From Verrucomicrobia bacterium CG1_02_43_26 (GTDB taxonomy: Bacteria > Verrucomicrobiota > Verrucomicrobiia > Opitutales > CG1-02-43-26), in contig MNWT01000006.1 of the NCBI GenBank assembly GCA_001872735.1, forward strand, positions 124,001 to 188,000: a stretch of 64,000 nucleotides of DNA. The letters are read 5' to 3'. The position numbers and the translations under genes are program-made. Below, piece by piece: positions 41,771-49,927 of this stretch (positions are counted from its first letter, which is position 1; each line of letters starts with the position of its first letter). Under the pieces are notes generated by a model that had not been told where the DNA came from, did no database searches, and worked only from the letters and a program-made list of their open reading frames with translations.

Positions 41771-42874
41771 ATGAAAGCTGGGATTTTAGGTTTACCAAAT
41801 GTAGGAAAAAGTACTTTATTTAATGCGTTAACACGCACGAGAAAAGCAGAATCTGCCAATTATCCGTTTTGCACGATTGAGCCTAATGTTGGCATCGTTG
41901 TCGTGCCTGATTGGCGTTTGGCGCGTTTGACACAGATTGTTAAGCCAAAGGAAGTGGTGCCTACAGCTATTGAGATTGTCGATATTGCAGGCCTTGTCAA
42001 GGGAGCAAGCCAGGGGGAGGGTTTAGGAAATCAGTTTTTAAGCAATATACGCCTCATGGACGCACTCATACACGTTGTACGTTGTTTTGAAGATGATGAT
42101 GTGATTCATAACATGGGCTCTGTAGACCCGATACGAGACATAGAAGTGATTTCAACCGAATTGATATTATCGGATCTGCAATCCGCACAAGCTCAATTGG
42201 ATAAAAATATTAAACGCGCACGTGGACCAGATGCGGAAGCCAAGGCAAATGTCGCTTTATTAACCCGTCTTTTAGATCACTTAAATGAAGGTAAACCCGC
42301 AAATATCCTTTCAATAGAACCTGAGGAATTGCCACGATTGAAGCAGTTTAATTTATTATCATCAAAGCCGATTGTGTACGCCTGTAATGTGGCTGAAGAT
42401 GAGTTGGAAGACGCGGACCAGAAGAACCCTTATGTTCAGCAAGTAAAGGCATACGCGAAAATGCACCATGATGCCAATAGCTGTGTGATTTCCGCCAAAA
42501 TCGAATCGGACCTCGTAGACCTTGCCCCTGAAGAAGCAAAAGAATTTTTAGCCGAATTAGGCGTTGAGGATAGTGGCGTTTCCCAGCTTATTCGTGCAAC
42601 CTACGATTTACTAGGCTTGGCCAGTTATTTTACCGCCGGTGAGAAAGAAGTACGCGCATGGACGTTTGTGAAAGGAATGAAGGCTCCCGAATGCGCGGGT
42701 ATTATCCATACGGACTTTCAAAAGGGGTTTATCAAAGCAGAAGTTGTTTCTTTCGAGGATTTAGACAAATACGGCAGCTACAGTGCCGCACGCGAAGCCG
42801 GCCGATATCGCCTGGAGGGCAAAGAATATCCGTTTAAAGACGGCGATGTGGTGTTGTTCCGCTTTAATGTTTAG
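41771..42874 (+). CDS. ychF: Redox-regulated ATPase YchF / OLA1
   Basis: Obg-related P-loop protein that hydrolyses ATP rather than GTP and binds ribosomes. The 367-residue protein begins [20 protein letters not shown] (Walker A), has [17 protein letters not shown] (switch region), [21 protein letters not shown] (G3), and ends with the TGS-type domain [34 protein letters not shown]. The open frame extends 12 codons upstream, but the ATG at 41771 matches the family N-terminus. It is a single gene between the epimerase gene and pdxJ. Confidence 0.97.
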   Translation: MKAGILGLPNVGKSTLFNALTRTRKAESANYPFCTIEPNVGIVVVPDWRLARLTQIVKPKEVVPTAIEIVDIAGLVKGASQGEGLGNQFLSNIRLMDALIHVVRCFEDDDVIHNMGSVDPIRDIEVISTELILSDLQSAQAQLDKNIKRARGPDAEAKANVALLTRLLDHLNEGKPANILSIEPEELPRLKQFNLLSSKPIVYACNVAEDELEDADQKNPYVQQVKAYAKMHHDANSCVISAKIESDLVDLAPEEAKEFLAELGVEDSGVSQLIRATYDLLGLASYFTAGEKEVRAWTFVKGMKAPECAGIIHTDFQKGFIKAEVVSFEDLDKYGSYSAAREAGRYRLEGKEYPFKDGDVVLFRFNV

Positions 42875-42964
42875 CGCTATAACTGTTTTAAAAAAAGCTT
42901 TTAAATTACGTCCAATTTAGGGGATAATGTTCTTGTAACCCATTTATCCTAAAATTTTGACTAT

Positions 42965-43705
42965 ATGAAACTAGGAGTGAATATTGACCACTGTGCTACC
43001 TTACGACAGGCGCGGTATAAGGATTACGCGCGTACAGCGGGACACATGGTGGAGCCTGATCCCGTGGCATTGGCGACTATCGCAGAACACGCAGGCGCAG
43101 ACGGTATAACCGTGCACTTGCGGGAGGACCGCCGCCATATCCAGGATGAAGACGTACACCGTCTAAAAGAATCCTTACAAACACGAATGAACCTGGAGAT
43201 GGCCTGTACCGAAGATATGATTTACGCTGCCTCTAAAATTATGCCTGAGTACGTTTGCCTTGTTCCGGAAAAAAGGCAAGAGGTGACCACTGAAGGAGGG
43301 CTGAACATTTTAGCCCAGGAACACAAAGTGCTTAAGGTAGTGAAAGACCTCAGTAACATGGGTATTACCGTGAGTCTCTTTATTGACCCTCATCCGGAAG
43401 ATATTAAAAAAGCAGCCGATATTGGTGCTCCGGTAGTAGAGCTACATACAGGCGCTTTTGCGAACAAATACTACACGCCCGATCGTCAAAAAGAATTGAA
43501 CCGATTGATCGAGGCAGCAAAGCTTGCGCATGATCTTGGGTTGATCGTAAATGCCGGGCATGGGATTAATTATGTCAATATAAACGACATTAAACAGATC
43601 CCTCACTTGCACGAGCTCAACATAGGGCACAGCATTATTGCTAGAGCTCTTTTTGTTGGACTGGGCGAAGCAGTAAGAGAAATGAAAGCTCTCATGAGAG
43701 CCTGA
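42965..43705 (+). CDS. pdxJ: Pyridoxine 5'-phosphate synthase
   Basis: Last step of DXP-dependent vitamin B6 synthesis, condensing 1-deoxyxylulose 5-phosphate with 3-amino-2-oxopropyl phosphate. The 246-residue TIM-barrel protein has KLGVNIDHCATLRQARYKDY, the GADGITVHLREDRRHIQDED motif, YVCLVPEKRQEVTTEGGLN, VSLFIDPHPEDI, VVELHTGAFAN, and NAGHGINYVN, all characteristic. Length is normal. It precedes nnr by 16 bases. Confidence 0.97.
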   Translation: MKLGVNIDHCATLRQARYKDYARTAGHMVEPDPVALATIAEHAGADGITVHLREDRRHIQDEDVHRLKESLQTRMNLEMACTEDMIYAASKIMPEYVCLVPEKRQEVTTEGGLNILAQEHKVLKVVKDLSNMGITVSLFIDPHPEDIKKAADIGAPVVELHTGAFANKYYTPDRQKELNRLIEAAKLAHDLGLIVNAGHGINYVNINDIKQIPHLHELNIGHSIIARALFVGLGEAVREMKALMRA

Positions 43706-43721
43706 TAAGAATGGTTGCTTT

Positions 43722-45248
43722 ATGATTTTCCCCCTCTCCCACCCCGTTTTAACCTGCGCTGAATCAGGCTGCTTTGAAGAGAAGCTTTTGGGTGGTGATG
43801 AAAATGGCATCTTGGCGGCCATGAAAAAAGCGGGCCAGGGCGTAGGGCTCGGGATTCTGCAAGATTTTCAGGAAATTAAACCGTTTCCGCAAAACGCAAA
43901 AGTCCTTGTCTTAAGTGGTAAAGGCCATAACGGTGGGGATGCGCTTATAGCTGCCCATACCATTTTAAGACAACACCCCCAAGTAGTGGTAGAAGTGATG
44001 TTTGTCTTTGGCAAAGATGACCTTAAGCATCTTGTACAAAAAGCATTTGATGAGCTTAATCAAGCAGGCAAAGTGACTGTATTGGAAAACGTTTTATGCG
44101 ATACTTCGTATGACGTGTGTATTGATGGCGCACTGGGAATGGCCTTTCATTTACCTCTCAAAACAGCTTTCGTTGCCTTATTGGAAAAAATAAACCAACA
44201 CCCGAATATTCTCCTGCGTGCCGCAGTGGATTTGCCTAGCGGATTAGGAGACGAGTCTGCTAATATCGCATTTCGTGCGGATTTTACCTACGCGACCGGG
44301 ATTGCCAAGAAACCTGTTTTTGAAGAGAAAAATAAGCAATTTGTAGGGCGTATTCGATATTTGGATATAGGATTTTTTCAAAACAGCCAGCCGGAAAGCG
44401 AACAGAATATTTTATTACCTGGAGTGTTAGACAAACTAAGGCGCTTGCGGGATCCTCAATCCTATAAACGTACGTATGGCCATTTGTTTATTGTGGCTGG
44501 GTCTAGACGTATGCCAGGAGCGCTATTGATGGCAGTAAAAGCTGCGGTTCATTCCGGTGTTGGTCTGGTGACAGTTATAGCTCCTGATTCTGTGGCCAGG
44601 AATTGTGCGCCCCACGTTCCTGAAGCTATGTGGCTCCCTTGCCCCGAAACGAGTGATGGCTGGTTCTCGGTAGAAGGAAAGGCAATCATTTTAAAAACAC
44701 TAAGCTCGGCCAGCGCAGTACTAATCGGCCCCGGGATCGGTCGAGAAGATGAAACGAAACAGTTGTTTGCACAATTGGTACGCGATATTAAATGTCCGAT
44801 CGTGATAGACGCAGATGCCTTGATGCCGGAAATAATCGATGCGCTTGCTGGAGGCCAACTCGGTATTATTACCCCTCATTTGGGTGAGTTTAATAGAATT
44901 AGACAGACTGCGGATGAAGCCTATTCATTTGAAAAATTGGCTTCCTATTCGAAAAACAATCCGTTGGTAACCGTTCTAAAAGGGTCAATTACCAAAGTAG
45001 CCTATCAGGGAAAAGTATATCTAAGTCCCTTTGGGGGGCCGGTGTTGGCTAGAGGGGGAAGTGGTGATATCTTGTCCGGCTTGTGCGGAGGATTATTAGC
45101 ACAACAACCTTCCGAGGCGCTAAATGCAGCTTGCCAAGCAGTTGTTTTGCACGGGTCCGCGGCAGACGCGATGGCTCGAGAGCGAGGGCAGACGGGTATT
45201 AGCACAACAGAGATTATCCCTTATCTGAGTAAAATTCTTCATGGATAG
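43722..45248 (+). CDS. nnr: Bifunctional NAD(P)H-hydrate epimerase/dehydratase
   Basis: Repairs hydrated NADH and NADPH: the N-terminal half epimerises the R form, the C-terminal half dehydrates the S form using ADP. The 508-residue protein has the YjeF_N motif VLVLSGKGHNGGDALIAAHT and the Asp-Gly-Ala-Leu-Gly stretch IDGALGMAF; from about residue 230 the ribokinase-like domain has GHLFIVAGSRRMPGALLMA, VLIGPGIGRED, VIDADALM, and ARGGSGDILSGLCGGLLAQ with the nucleotide-binding GSGD. Both halves look complete. It follows pdxJ. Confidence 0.95.
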   Translation: MIFPLSHPVLTCAESGCFEEKLLGGDENGILAAMKKAGQGVGLGILQDFQEIKPFPQNAKVLVLSGKGHNGGDALIAAHTILRQHPQVVVEVMFVFGKDDLKHLVQKAFDELNQAGKVTVLENVLCDTSYDVCIDGALGMAFHLPLKTAFVALLEKINQHPNILLRAAVDLPSGLGDESANIAFRADFTYATGIAKKPVFEEKNKQFVGRIRYLDIGFFQNSQPESEQNILLPGVLDKLRRLRDPQSYKRTYGHLFIVAGSRRMPGALLMAVKAAVHSGVGLVTVIAPDSVARNCAPHVPEAMWLPCPETSDGWFSVEGKAIILKTLSSASAVLIGPGIGREDETKQLFAQLVRDIKCPIVIDADALMPEIIDALAGGQLGIITPHLGEFNRIRQTADEAYSFEKLASYSKNNPLVTVLKGSITKVAYQGKVYLSPFGGPVLARGGSGDILSGLCGGLLAQQPSEALNAACQAVVLHGSAADAMARERGQTGISTTEIIPYLSKILHG

Positions 45249-45286
45249 GGCATTTTTTGCTTAGGTTTACTGAAGTACGTGCTATT

Positions 45287-46438
45287 ATGAGCACCATGTC
45301 TCATCCCCTTACCCGAGAAAACGCATTTTTAGCGTTAAACGCCCTCCCTCATGTGGGCCCTATAACCGTTCAGAAGCTAATGGAGGTTTTTGAAAATGAC
45401 CCCGTTAAAATCTTAAAAGCGCAAGCCGATGAGTTGCAGGGCATCGAAGGTGTCGGCAAAAGCATTATAGAAACGATTACGCATTGGCGGGATCATTTTG
45501 ATTTAGAAAAAGAAGCGGCTAATATGCAAAAACTAAACGTGCAGTTTATTTCGAGCACGCATGAAGACTATCCTCCTTATTTAAAAGAGATATACGACCC
45601 CCCTATCGGCCTTTACTGTAGAGGGAGCTATCGGCCCGGCCTAAGAAGTGTGTCAATCGTGGGGAGTCGTAGATGTTCGCTCTATGGCACGAAAATGGCA
45701 AAAGAACTAGCGGCACAATTAGTTCATTTAGGTTTTTGCGTAATCAGTGGAATGGCTCGGGGGATCGATACTGCCGCGCATGAGGGTGCTCTGGATGCTG
45801 GAGGAAAGACTGTGGGCGTATTTGGCTGTGGTGTTGATATCATTTATCCGCCGGAAAATTTTTCGCTGAGTGAGCGTATTAGGGAGCATGGGGCGCTCGT
45901 TTCCGAATTTAAACTAGGCCAACGAGCCGATAAACGTAGTTTTCCGATGCGTAATAGAATTGTTTCCGGAATGTCTCAAGCCGTCATCGTGGTGGAAACG
46001 AATTGTAATGGGGGGAGTATGATCACCGCTCGCATGGCTGGCGAGCAAGGAAGACAAGTCTTTGCTGTTCCGGGTAGAGTCGACCAGGCCTCCAGTAGCG
46101 GTTGCCACCAATTAATCCGAGATGGCGCGGTTTTACTCAGAAGTATCGATGACCTTCTCGAGGAATTGAGCTACTTGCGTCAGGTGGAGTTTAACTTTAA
46201 GGATAACGCAAACGATTCCCCTCAATTGGGCAAGCAAGCTAGTATGGGAGCTGCTCCAAATTATTCCACTCAGGAAACTTTGATTTTGAAAAATCTAATG
46301 GGTGAAAAGCCGTTGACGATCGATGAAATCTGTACGCGAACACAGTTGGCATCCAAGGATGTTACTTCTACCTTGATGCTTTTGGAACTAAAAAAAGCTC
46401 TGGTGAAACGAGCTGATGGGACGTTTGAGGCGGCTTAA
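45287..46438 (+). CDS. dprA: DNA processing protein DprA/Smf
   Basis: Loads RecA on incoming single-stranded DNA during natural transformation. The 383-residue protein has an N-terminal helix-hairpin-helix part (FLALNALPHVGPITVQKLME, GIEGVGKSIIETI), the Rossmann-like core starting SVSIVGSRRCSLYGTKMA with VISGMARGIDTAAHEGALDA, VFGCGVDIIYPPEN, FPMRNRIVSGMSQAVIVVE and GRQVFAVPGRVDQASSSGCH, and a C-terminal winged-helix (DML1-like) domain. A longer reading from a TTG at 45257 is less likely; a second ATG lies nine bases after 45287. With the pilus genes and pncC it fits a competence capacity. Confidence 0.95.
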   Translation: MSTMSHPLTRENAFLALNALPHVGPITVQKLMEVFENDPVKILKAQADELQGIEGVGKSIIETITHWRDHFDLEKEAANMQKLNVQFISSTHEDYPPYLKEIYDPPIGLYCRGSYRPGLRSVSIVGSRRCSLYGTKMAKELAAQLVHLGFCVISGMARGIDTAAHEGALDAGGKTVGVFGCGVDIIYPPENFSLSERIREHGALVSEFKLGQRADKRSFPMRNRIVSGMSQAVIVVETNCNGGSMITARMAGEQGRQVFAVPGRVDQASSSGCHQLIRDGAVLLRSIDDLLEELSYLRQVEFNFKDNANDSPQLGKQASMGAAPNYSTQETLILKNLMGEKPLTIDEICTRTQLASKDVTSTLMLLELKKALVKRADGTFEAA

Positions 46439-46442
46439 GGGC

Positions 46443-46784
46443 TCAACCCGGAGGCCACATCATGCCGCGGCCACCTAGTAGGTGGACGTGTAAGTGGGGA
46501 ATAGTCTCGCCACCATGAGGGCCGTTATTGATAACAACGCGGTAGCCCTTCTGTAGATTCTTTTCTGCTGCTTGTTGTTGGGCAATGAAAAGTAAATGGC
46601 CTAAGAGTGCTTTGTCAGATTCCTCGATTACGGATAAACGTGGCAGCGGTTTTTTAGGTATGATCAGTAAATGTGTCGGTGCCTGAGGGCTAATGTCCTG
46701 CAATACAAAGCAAAGATCATCCTGGTATTCGATTTTTCCTGGGATTTCGCCATCGATGATTTTTTGAAAAAGCGTTTTACTCAT
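46443..46784 (-). CDS. HIT-family (HinT-like) nucleotide hydrolase
   Basis: Histidine-triad protein that hydrolyses adenosine phosphoramidates and AMP-lysine type bonds. The 113-residue product has the family N-terminus TLFQKIIDGEIPGKIEYQDD, FVLQDISPQAPTHLLIIPKK, GYRVVINNGPHGGETIPHLH and the triad HLHVHLLGGR (H-x-H-x-H). A start at 46796 would add four residues. It is the last gene of a reverse cluster after nrdR (gap of 2-14 bases) and converges with dprA, four bases apart. Confidence 0.93.
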   Translation of the reverse strand: MSKTLFQKIIDGEIPGKIEYQDDLCFVLQDISPQAPTHLLIIPKKPLPRLSVIEESDKALLGHLLFIAQQQAAEKNLQKGYRVVINNGPHGGETIPHLHVHLLGGRGMMWPPG

Positions 46785-46798
46785 AGTTAGGGGCATAG

Positions 46799-47251
46799 CT
46801 AGTTATCGTTTAAGGAGTGAATTTCCTTAGCGAGTTCTGTGATGTCTCGAAAGTCTTTATAGACACTGGCGAAACGCACATAGGCAATTTTATCTACCTG
46901 CTTGAGTTGGTTCATGATTTCTTCGCCAATACGCACGCTGGGGATTTCCGCTTCGAAAAGGGTCTGTAAACGATCCGTGATCGCACTGGTAATGCGCTCA
47001 ATTTGCTCGATGTTAATGGGTCGTTTTTGAGCCGCCTTTTTAATGCCGTTGATGATTTTAGTACGGTCGTAGTCTTCACGACGACCATCACGTTTAGTTA
47101 CAACAAGTCCTTCACGAATTGTCTCCTCAAGCGTACTAAAACGCTGGGAACACTCCGGGCACTGACGCCGCCGGCGTATGTTGGTGTTGTCTTTATTTGA
47201 ACGAGAATCAACAACCTTAGTGTCTGGATGCAAACATTTTGGGCAACGCAT
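46799..47251 (-). CDS. nrdR: Transcriptional repressor NrdR
   Basis: ATP/dATP-sensing repressor of ribonucleotide reductase genes. The 150-residue protein has the N-terminal zinc ribbon MRCPKCLHPDTKVVDSR with the second CPEC pair, then the ATP-cone domain: VVTKRDGRREDYDRTKIING, and ends VDKIAYVRFASVYKDFRDIT, all typical. Length is standard. It lies between the amidotransferase gene and the HIT gene with gaps of 2-4 bases, so cotranscription is likely. No nrd gene or NrdR box was recognised in the window. Confidence 0.96.
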   Translation of the reverse strand: MRCPKCLHPDTKVVDSRSNKDNTNIRRRRQCPECSQRFSTLEETIREGLVVTKRDGRREDYDRTKIINGIKKAAQKRPINIEQIERITSAITDRLQTLFEAEIPSVRIGEEIMNQLKQVDKIAYVRFASVYKDFRDITELAKEIHSLNDN

Positions 47252-47255
47252 AGCG

Positions 47256-47819
47256 TTATATATTCAGGAAATTTTGTATAATACGCAAGCCTTCTTCCGT
47301 CGCATAGGATTCCGGGTGAAATTGAACGCCGTAGAGCTGAAATTTTTTATGTTGAATGGCCATCACTTCGCCTGCGTCTGTCCACGCGGTCACATCAAGG
47401 GAATCCGGTATAGATTCTTTTTCTAGAATAAGGGAATGGTAGCGAGTGGCTTGAAAGGGACTGGGGATTTTTTCAAACAATGTAGAGCCATTGTGCTGTA
47501 TCGAAGAGGTCTTGCCATGCATGGGGTTTTTGGCGTGGACAACCTTGGCCCCCATGAGCTGGCCGATGGCTTGATGTCCGAGGCAGACTCCTAAAATCGG
47601 AACCTTGCCCATGAAGTAGTTAATTAAATCAAGGCTCGAACCCGCATGATCCGGGTCTTTTGGCCCAGGGGAAATGATCATGCGGCTCATTGGAAGGCCC
47701 ATTACTCTTTCCACGGTAATTTTATCATTACGAAAAACGATCGGATCAAAGCCCAGTTTACCTACGTATTGTACGAGGTTATAGCTGTAAGAATCGTAGT
47801 TATCGATGATTAAAATCAC
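47256..47819 (-). CDS. Anthranilate/aminodeoxychorismate synthase glutamine amidotransferase subunit
   Basis: Class I glutamine amidotransferase subunit that supplies ammonia to TrpE or PabB. The 187-residue product starts ILIIDNYDSYSYNLVQYVG, has ISPGPKDPDHAG, the catalytic nucleophile region VPILGVCLGHQAIGQLMG (Cys), and the His-Glu pair in LYGVQFHPESYAT. The start is taken as GTG at 47819 because it gives the family N-terminus; a TTG at 47855 adds 12 residues. PabA and TrpG cannot be told apart from sequence alone, so no symbol is given. It begins a three-gene cluster with nrdR and the HIT gene. Confidence 0.9.
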   Translation of the reverse strand: MILIIDNYDSYSYNLVQYVGKLGFDPIVFRNDKITVERVMGLPMSRMIISPGPKDPDHAGSSLDLINYFMGKVPILGVCLGHQAIGQLMGAKVVHAKNPMHGKTSSIQHNGSTLFEKIPSPFQATRYHSLILEKESIPDSLDVTAWTDAGEVMAIQHKKFQLYGVQFHPESYATEEGLRIIQNFLNI

Positions 47820-47971
47820 TGTGTAAATGGTGCCAGAAGAGCGACTTTTTGCCAAACAAAGATTTAGTCAGAATTAAAATATAAGCAAAAGATTTGCTAA
47901 AATCAGTAAAATATGGTTATCTTTTTGCTAGTTTTGGGGATTTTAATATAAAGTATACTTTTAATTGTATT

Positions 47972-48820
47972 ATGTTTGGGAATATTGGCCGAAAGAGTTT
48001 AGGGTGCTTGCTGGGATTAATGATTGTTATAGGGACCGCATCAGCGGTGCCTTTTTCTGGTACTGTCGTGGATACGGGTGCGGCTTCTGTGTTGACGGTT
48101 AAACCGGATGATGGAACCGTTTTCGGTGAGGAAATGCGAGTGGAGGTGTCTGCCGGAGATGCCAAGATCGGCTATCTCAATGAATGGGTGAGGGGTAATT
48201 TGCTTGAAGGCAATAATGGGTGGTACTTAGACAGTATTTGGCCGGGATATGGTAAAAATGAGGCTCAGGCAGAGGTCCTGAATAGAAAATTGTGCGCTGC
48301 TGCTGCTCATAAAAACCTAGGAATGCCTATCAAAGAAGGAGAAATTATTCCCGATTTTGCCTTGTTTAACCAAAAGGGTGAGGTGGTGTTCGCAAAAGAT
48401 TTACGTGGCAAAACGGTCGTCATGACTTTTGTGTTCTCTCGCTGTGCAACGCCAACCATGTGCCCATCTAATCTTGCTAGAATGATGCGTATGCATCGGG
48501 AGGTTAATACTATGGGATTGAAGGATGTGTTGTTTGTCTTAATGAGCTTTGACCCGGATTATGATACTCCCGGGGTTCTCAATGCCTATGCGAAAAGCCA
48601 TCGTATCGATAATGATGATTTTATGCTCCTAACGGGTGACAGGCCGGTAATAGACGCTTTGATGAAAGAGTTTGGCGTTTTTGTCGTACCCGCGGAGGGA
48701 ACGATCAGCCACACTTCCGTTGCGGTGATTGTGAACAAGCAGGGCGCGTTGGCGCATCGTAAGGCAGGTTTCCGCTGGAATGTACGGGATTTCGTAGATC
48801 GAGTGAAGTTGATCAATTAG
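47972..48820 (+). CDS. SCO1/SenC-family protein
   Basis: Thioredoxin-fold protein that delivers copper to cytochrome c oxidase or acts in redox signalling. The 282-residue product has a signal peptide (LGCLLGLMIVIGTASA, about 10-26), a first part resembling the copper-binding beta domain (MRVEVSAGDAKIGYL), then the SCO domain: IIPDFALFNQKGEVVFAKDL, VVMTFVFSRCATPTMCPSNL with two Cys, and the metal His in EGTISHTSVAVIV. The Cys are spaced by five residues, not the three of classical SCO1; this wider spacing is seen in other Verrucomicrobia-type sequences as I recall. An upstream start at 47894 is unlikely. Confidence 0.88.
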   Translation: MFGNIGRKSLGCLLGLMIVIGTASAVPFSGTVVDTGAASVLTVKPDDGTVFGEEMRVEVSAGDAKIGYLNEWVRGNLLEGNNGWYLDSIWPGYGKNEAQAEVLNRKLCAAAAHKNLGMPIKEGEIIPDFALFNQKGEVVFAKDLRGKTVVMTFVFSRCATPTMCPSNLARMMRMHREVNTMGLKDVLFVLMSFDPDYDTPGVLNAYAKSHRIDNDDFMLLTGDRPVIDALMKEFGVFVVPAEGTISHTSVAVIVNKQGALAHRKAGFRWNVRDFVDRVKLIN

Positions 48821-48839
48821 GTTTCTGAAGATTGGAAGC

Positions 48840-48868
48840 TTGACTTTTGGGTAGAAATAGGATGTTAT
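48840..48868 (+). promoter_or_regulatory. Promoter of tRNA-His
   Basis: TTGACT (48840-48845), a 17-bp spacer and TGTTAT (48863-48868) lie just before the tRNA, with the likely start about 48875. Confidence 0.55.
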
Positions 48869-48883
48869 ATCATCATCCTGTGT

Positions 48884-48961
48884 GGTGGTTGTAGCTCAGT
48901 TGGTTAGAGCACTGGATTGTGATTCCAGGGGTCGCGAGTTCAAGTCTCGTCAGCCACCCCA
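48884..48961 (+). tRNA. tRNA-His (GTG)
   Basis: Cloverleaf read by eye: acceptor stem GTGGTTG with CAGCCAC, G at position -1 opposite the discriminator C (a histidine tRNA mark), D loop AGCTCAGTTGGTTAGAGC, anticodon stem CTGGA/TCCAG with GTG at 48919-48921, T arm with GTTCAAG, and an encoded CCA. Confidence 0.97.
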
Positions 48962-49009
48962 TTTTATTTTGAGGAAAAAATATTTCTTTAAATAATAATC
49001 ACAAACCGT

Positions 49010-49888
49010 TTAGGATGACACGAGATGATAGCGTTTCAATGCTTCTTTTTCGGTCGTTGTCATGTGCATTTCTCGAATGATGGCAAGTAACTGATCCACG
49101 TTTGGCTGTATGCCGTTATCGAGCTCTACTTTATGGCTCGTGTTAAGCCGGATCATTTGAATGTTTTGGCGCAGTTTGTCTGCGTATTGAGGGACAATAA
49201 GCTGGAAACGTGCAGGGGTTAAATAATTAGCCTTTGCGATAATGTTTTCAATAGAGCCGTATTCTTGGATCCATTTTTGGGCCGTTTTTGGGCCCACTCC
49301 CGGAAGTCCTTCAATATTATCAGCGGCATCACCTATAAGGGCTAAGTAATCTACTATTTGATGCGTTTCAACGCCAAATTTTTTGGGTACACCGGCAACA
49401 TCCAGCTTTCTCCAGCCTAGCTTGGGATTAGCGGTTGGTGGTGGAAGCAGTTGTTCTATATTGCTCGTCAGACACTGGGCGAAATCCTTGTCTGAGCTGA
49501 CGATGTAGACAAAGTCCCCTTTTTTCGCAATTTCTTTGGCCGCAGCGCCCACGAGATCGTCTGCTTCAATACCATTTTCCTCAATGAGCGTATACCCTAG
49601 GGCTCGAGTAAGCTCTTTTAAATAAGGAATTTGTTGCTGAAGCGGCTCTGGCATCTCCGTCCTATGGGCTTTATAGGACGGGAGGAGTGCGAGGCGTTCC
49701 GTAGAGCCTCCAAGATCGAAAAATATGGCAACGTGGTCCGGTTTTTCCATGTCCTCTAATTTCCACATGGTACGTACCCAGCCATGGATAGCACCGGTTG
49801 GAAAACCATCCTTGCGGGTGAGCTCCGGTACCGCGTAATAACTGCGAAAAGCCATATTAAAGCCGTCAATTAATAACCATTTTGCCAT
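49010..49888 (-). CDS. Stand-alone 5'-3' exonuclease (PolA N-terminal-like)
   Basis: FEN-like nuclease homologous to the 5' nuclease domain of DNA polymerase I. The 292-residue protein starts WLLIDGFNMAFRSYYAV, keeps the metal-binding acidic clusters (IFFDLGG, NGIEADDLVGAAAKEIA, VYIVSSDKDFAQCL) and the helix-hairpin-helix segment YLALIGDAADNIEGLPGVGPKTA. It lacks polymerase and proofreading domains, so it resembles ExoIX/Xni or a free-standing exonuclease. It lies 40 bases downstream of the secretin gene on the same strand and may be in that transcript, which fits DNA uptake only loosely. Confidence 0.9.
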   Translation of the reverse strand: MAKWLLIDGFNMAFRSYYAVPELTRKDGFPTGAIHGWVRTMWKLEDMEKPDHVAIFFDLGGSTERLALLPSYKAHRTEMPEPLQQQIPYLKELTRALGYTLIEENGIEADDLVGAAAKEIAKKGDFVYIVSSDKDFAQCLTSNIEQLLPPPTANPKLGWRKLDVAGVPKKFGVETHQIVDYLALIGDAADNIEGLPGVGPKTAQKWIQEYGSIENIIAKANYLTPARFQLIVPQYADKLRQNIQMIRLNTSHKVELDNGIQPNVDQLLAIIREMHMTTTEKEALKRYHLVSS

Positions 49889-49927
49889 GGGTCTATATAA
49901 TCCTAATTTCTCTTTTTGGTAAACGCT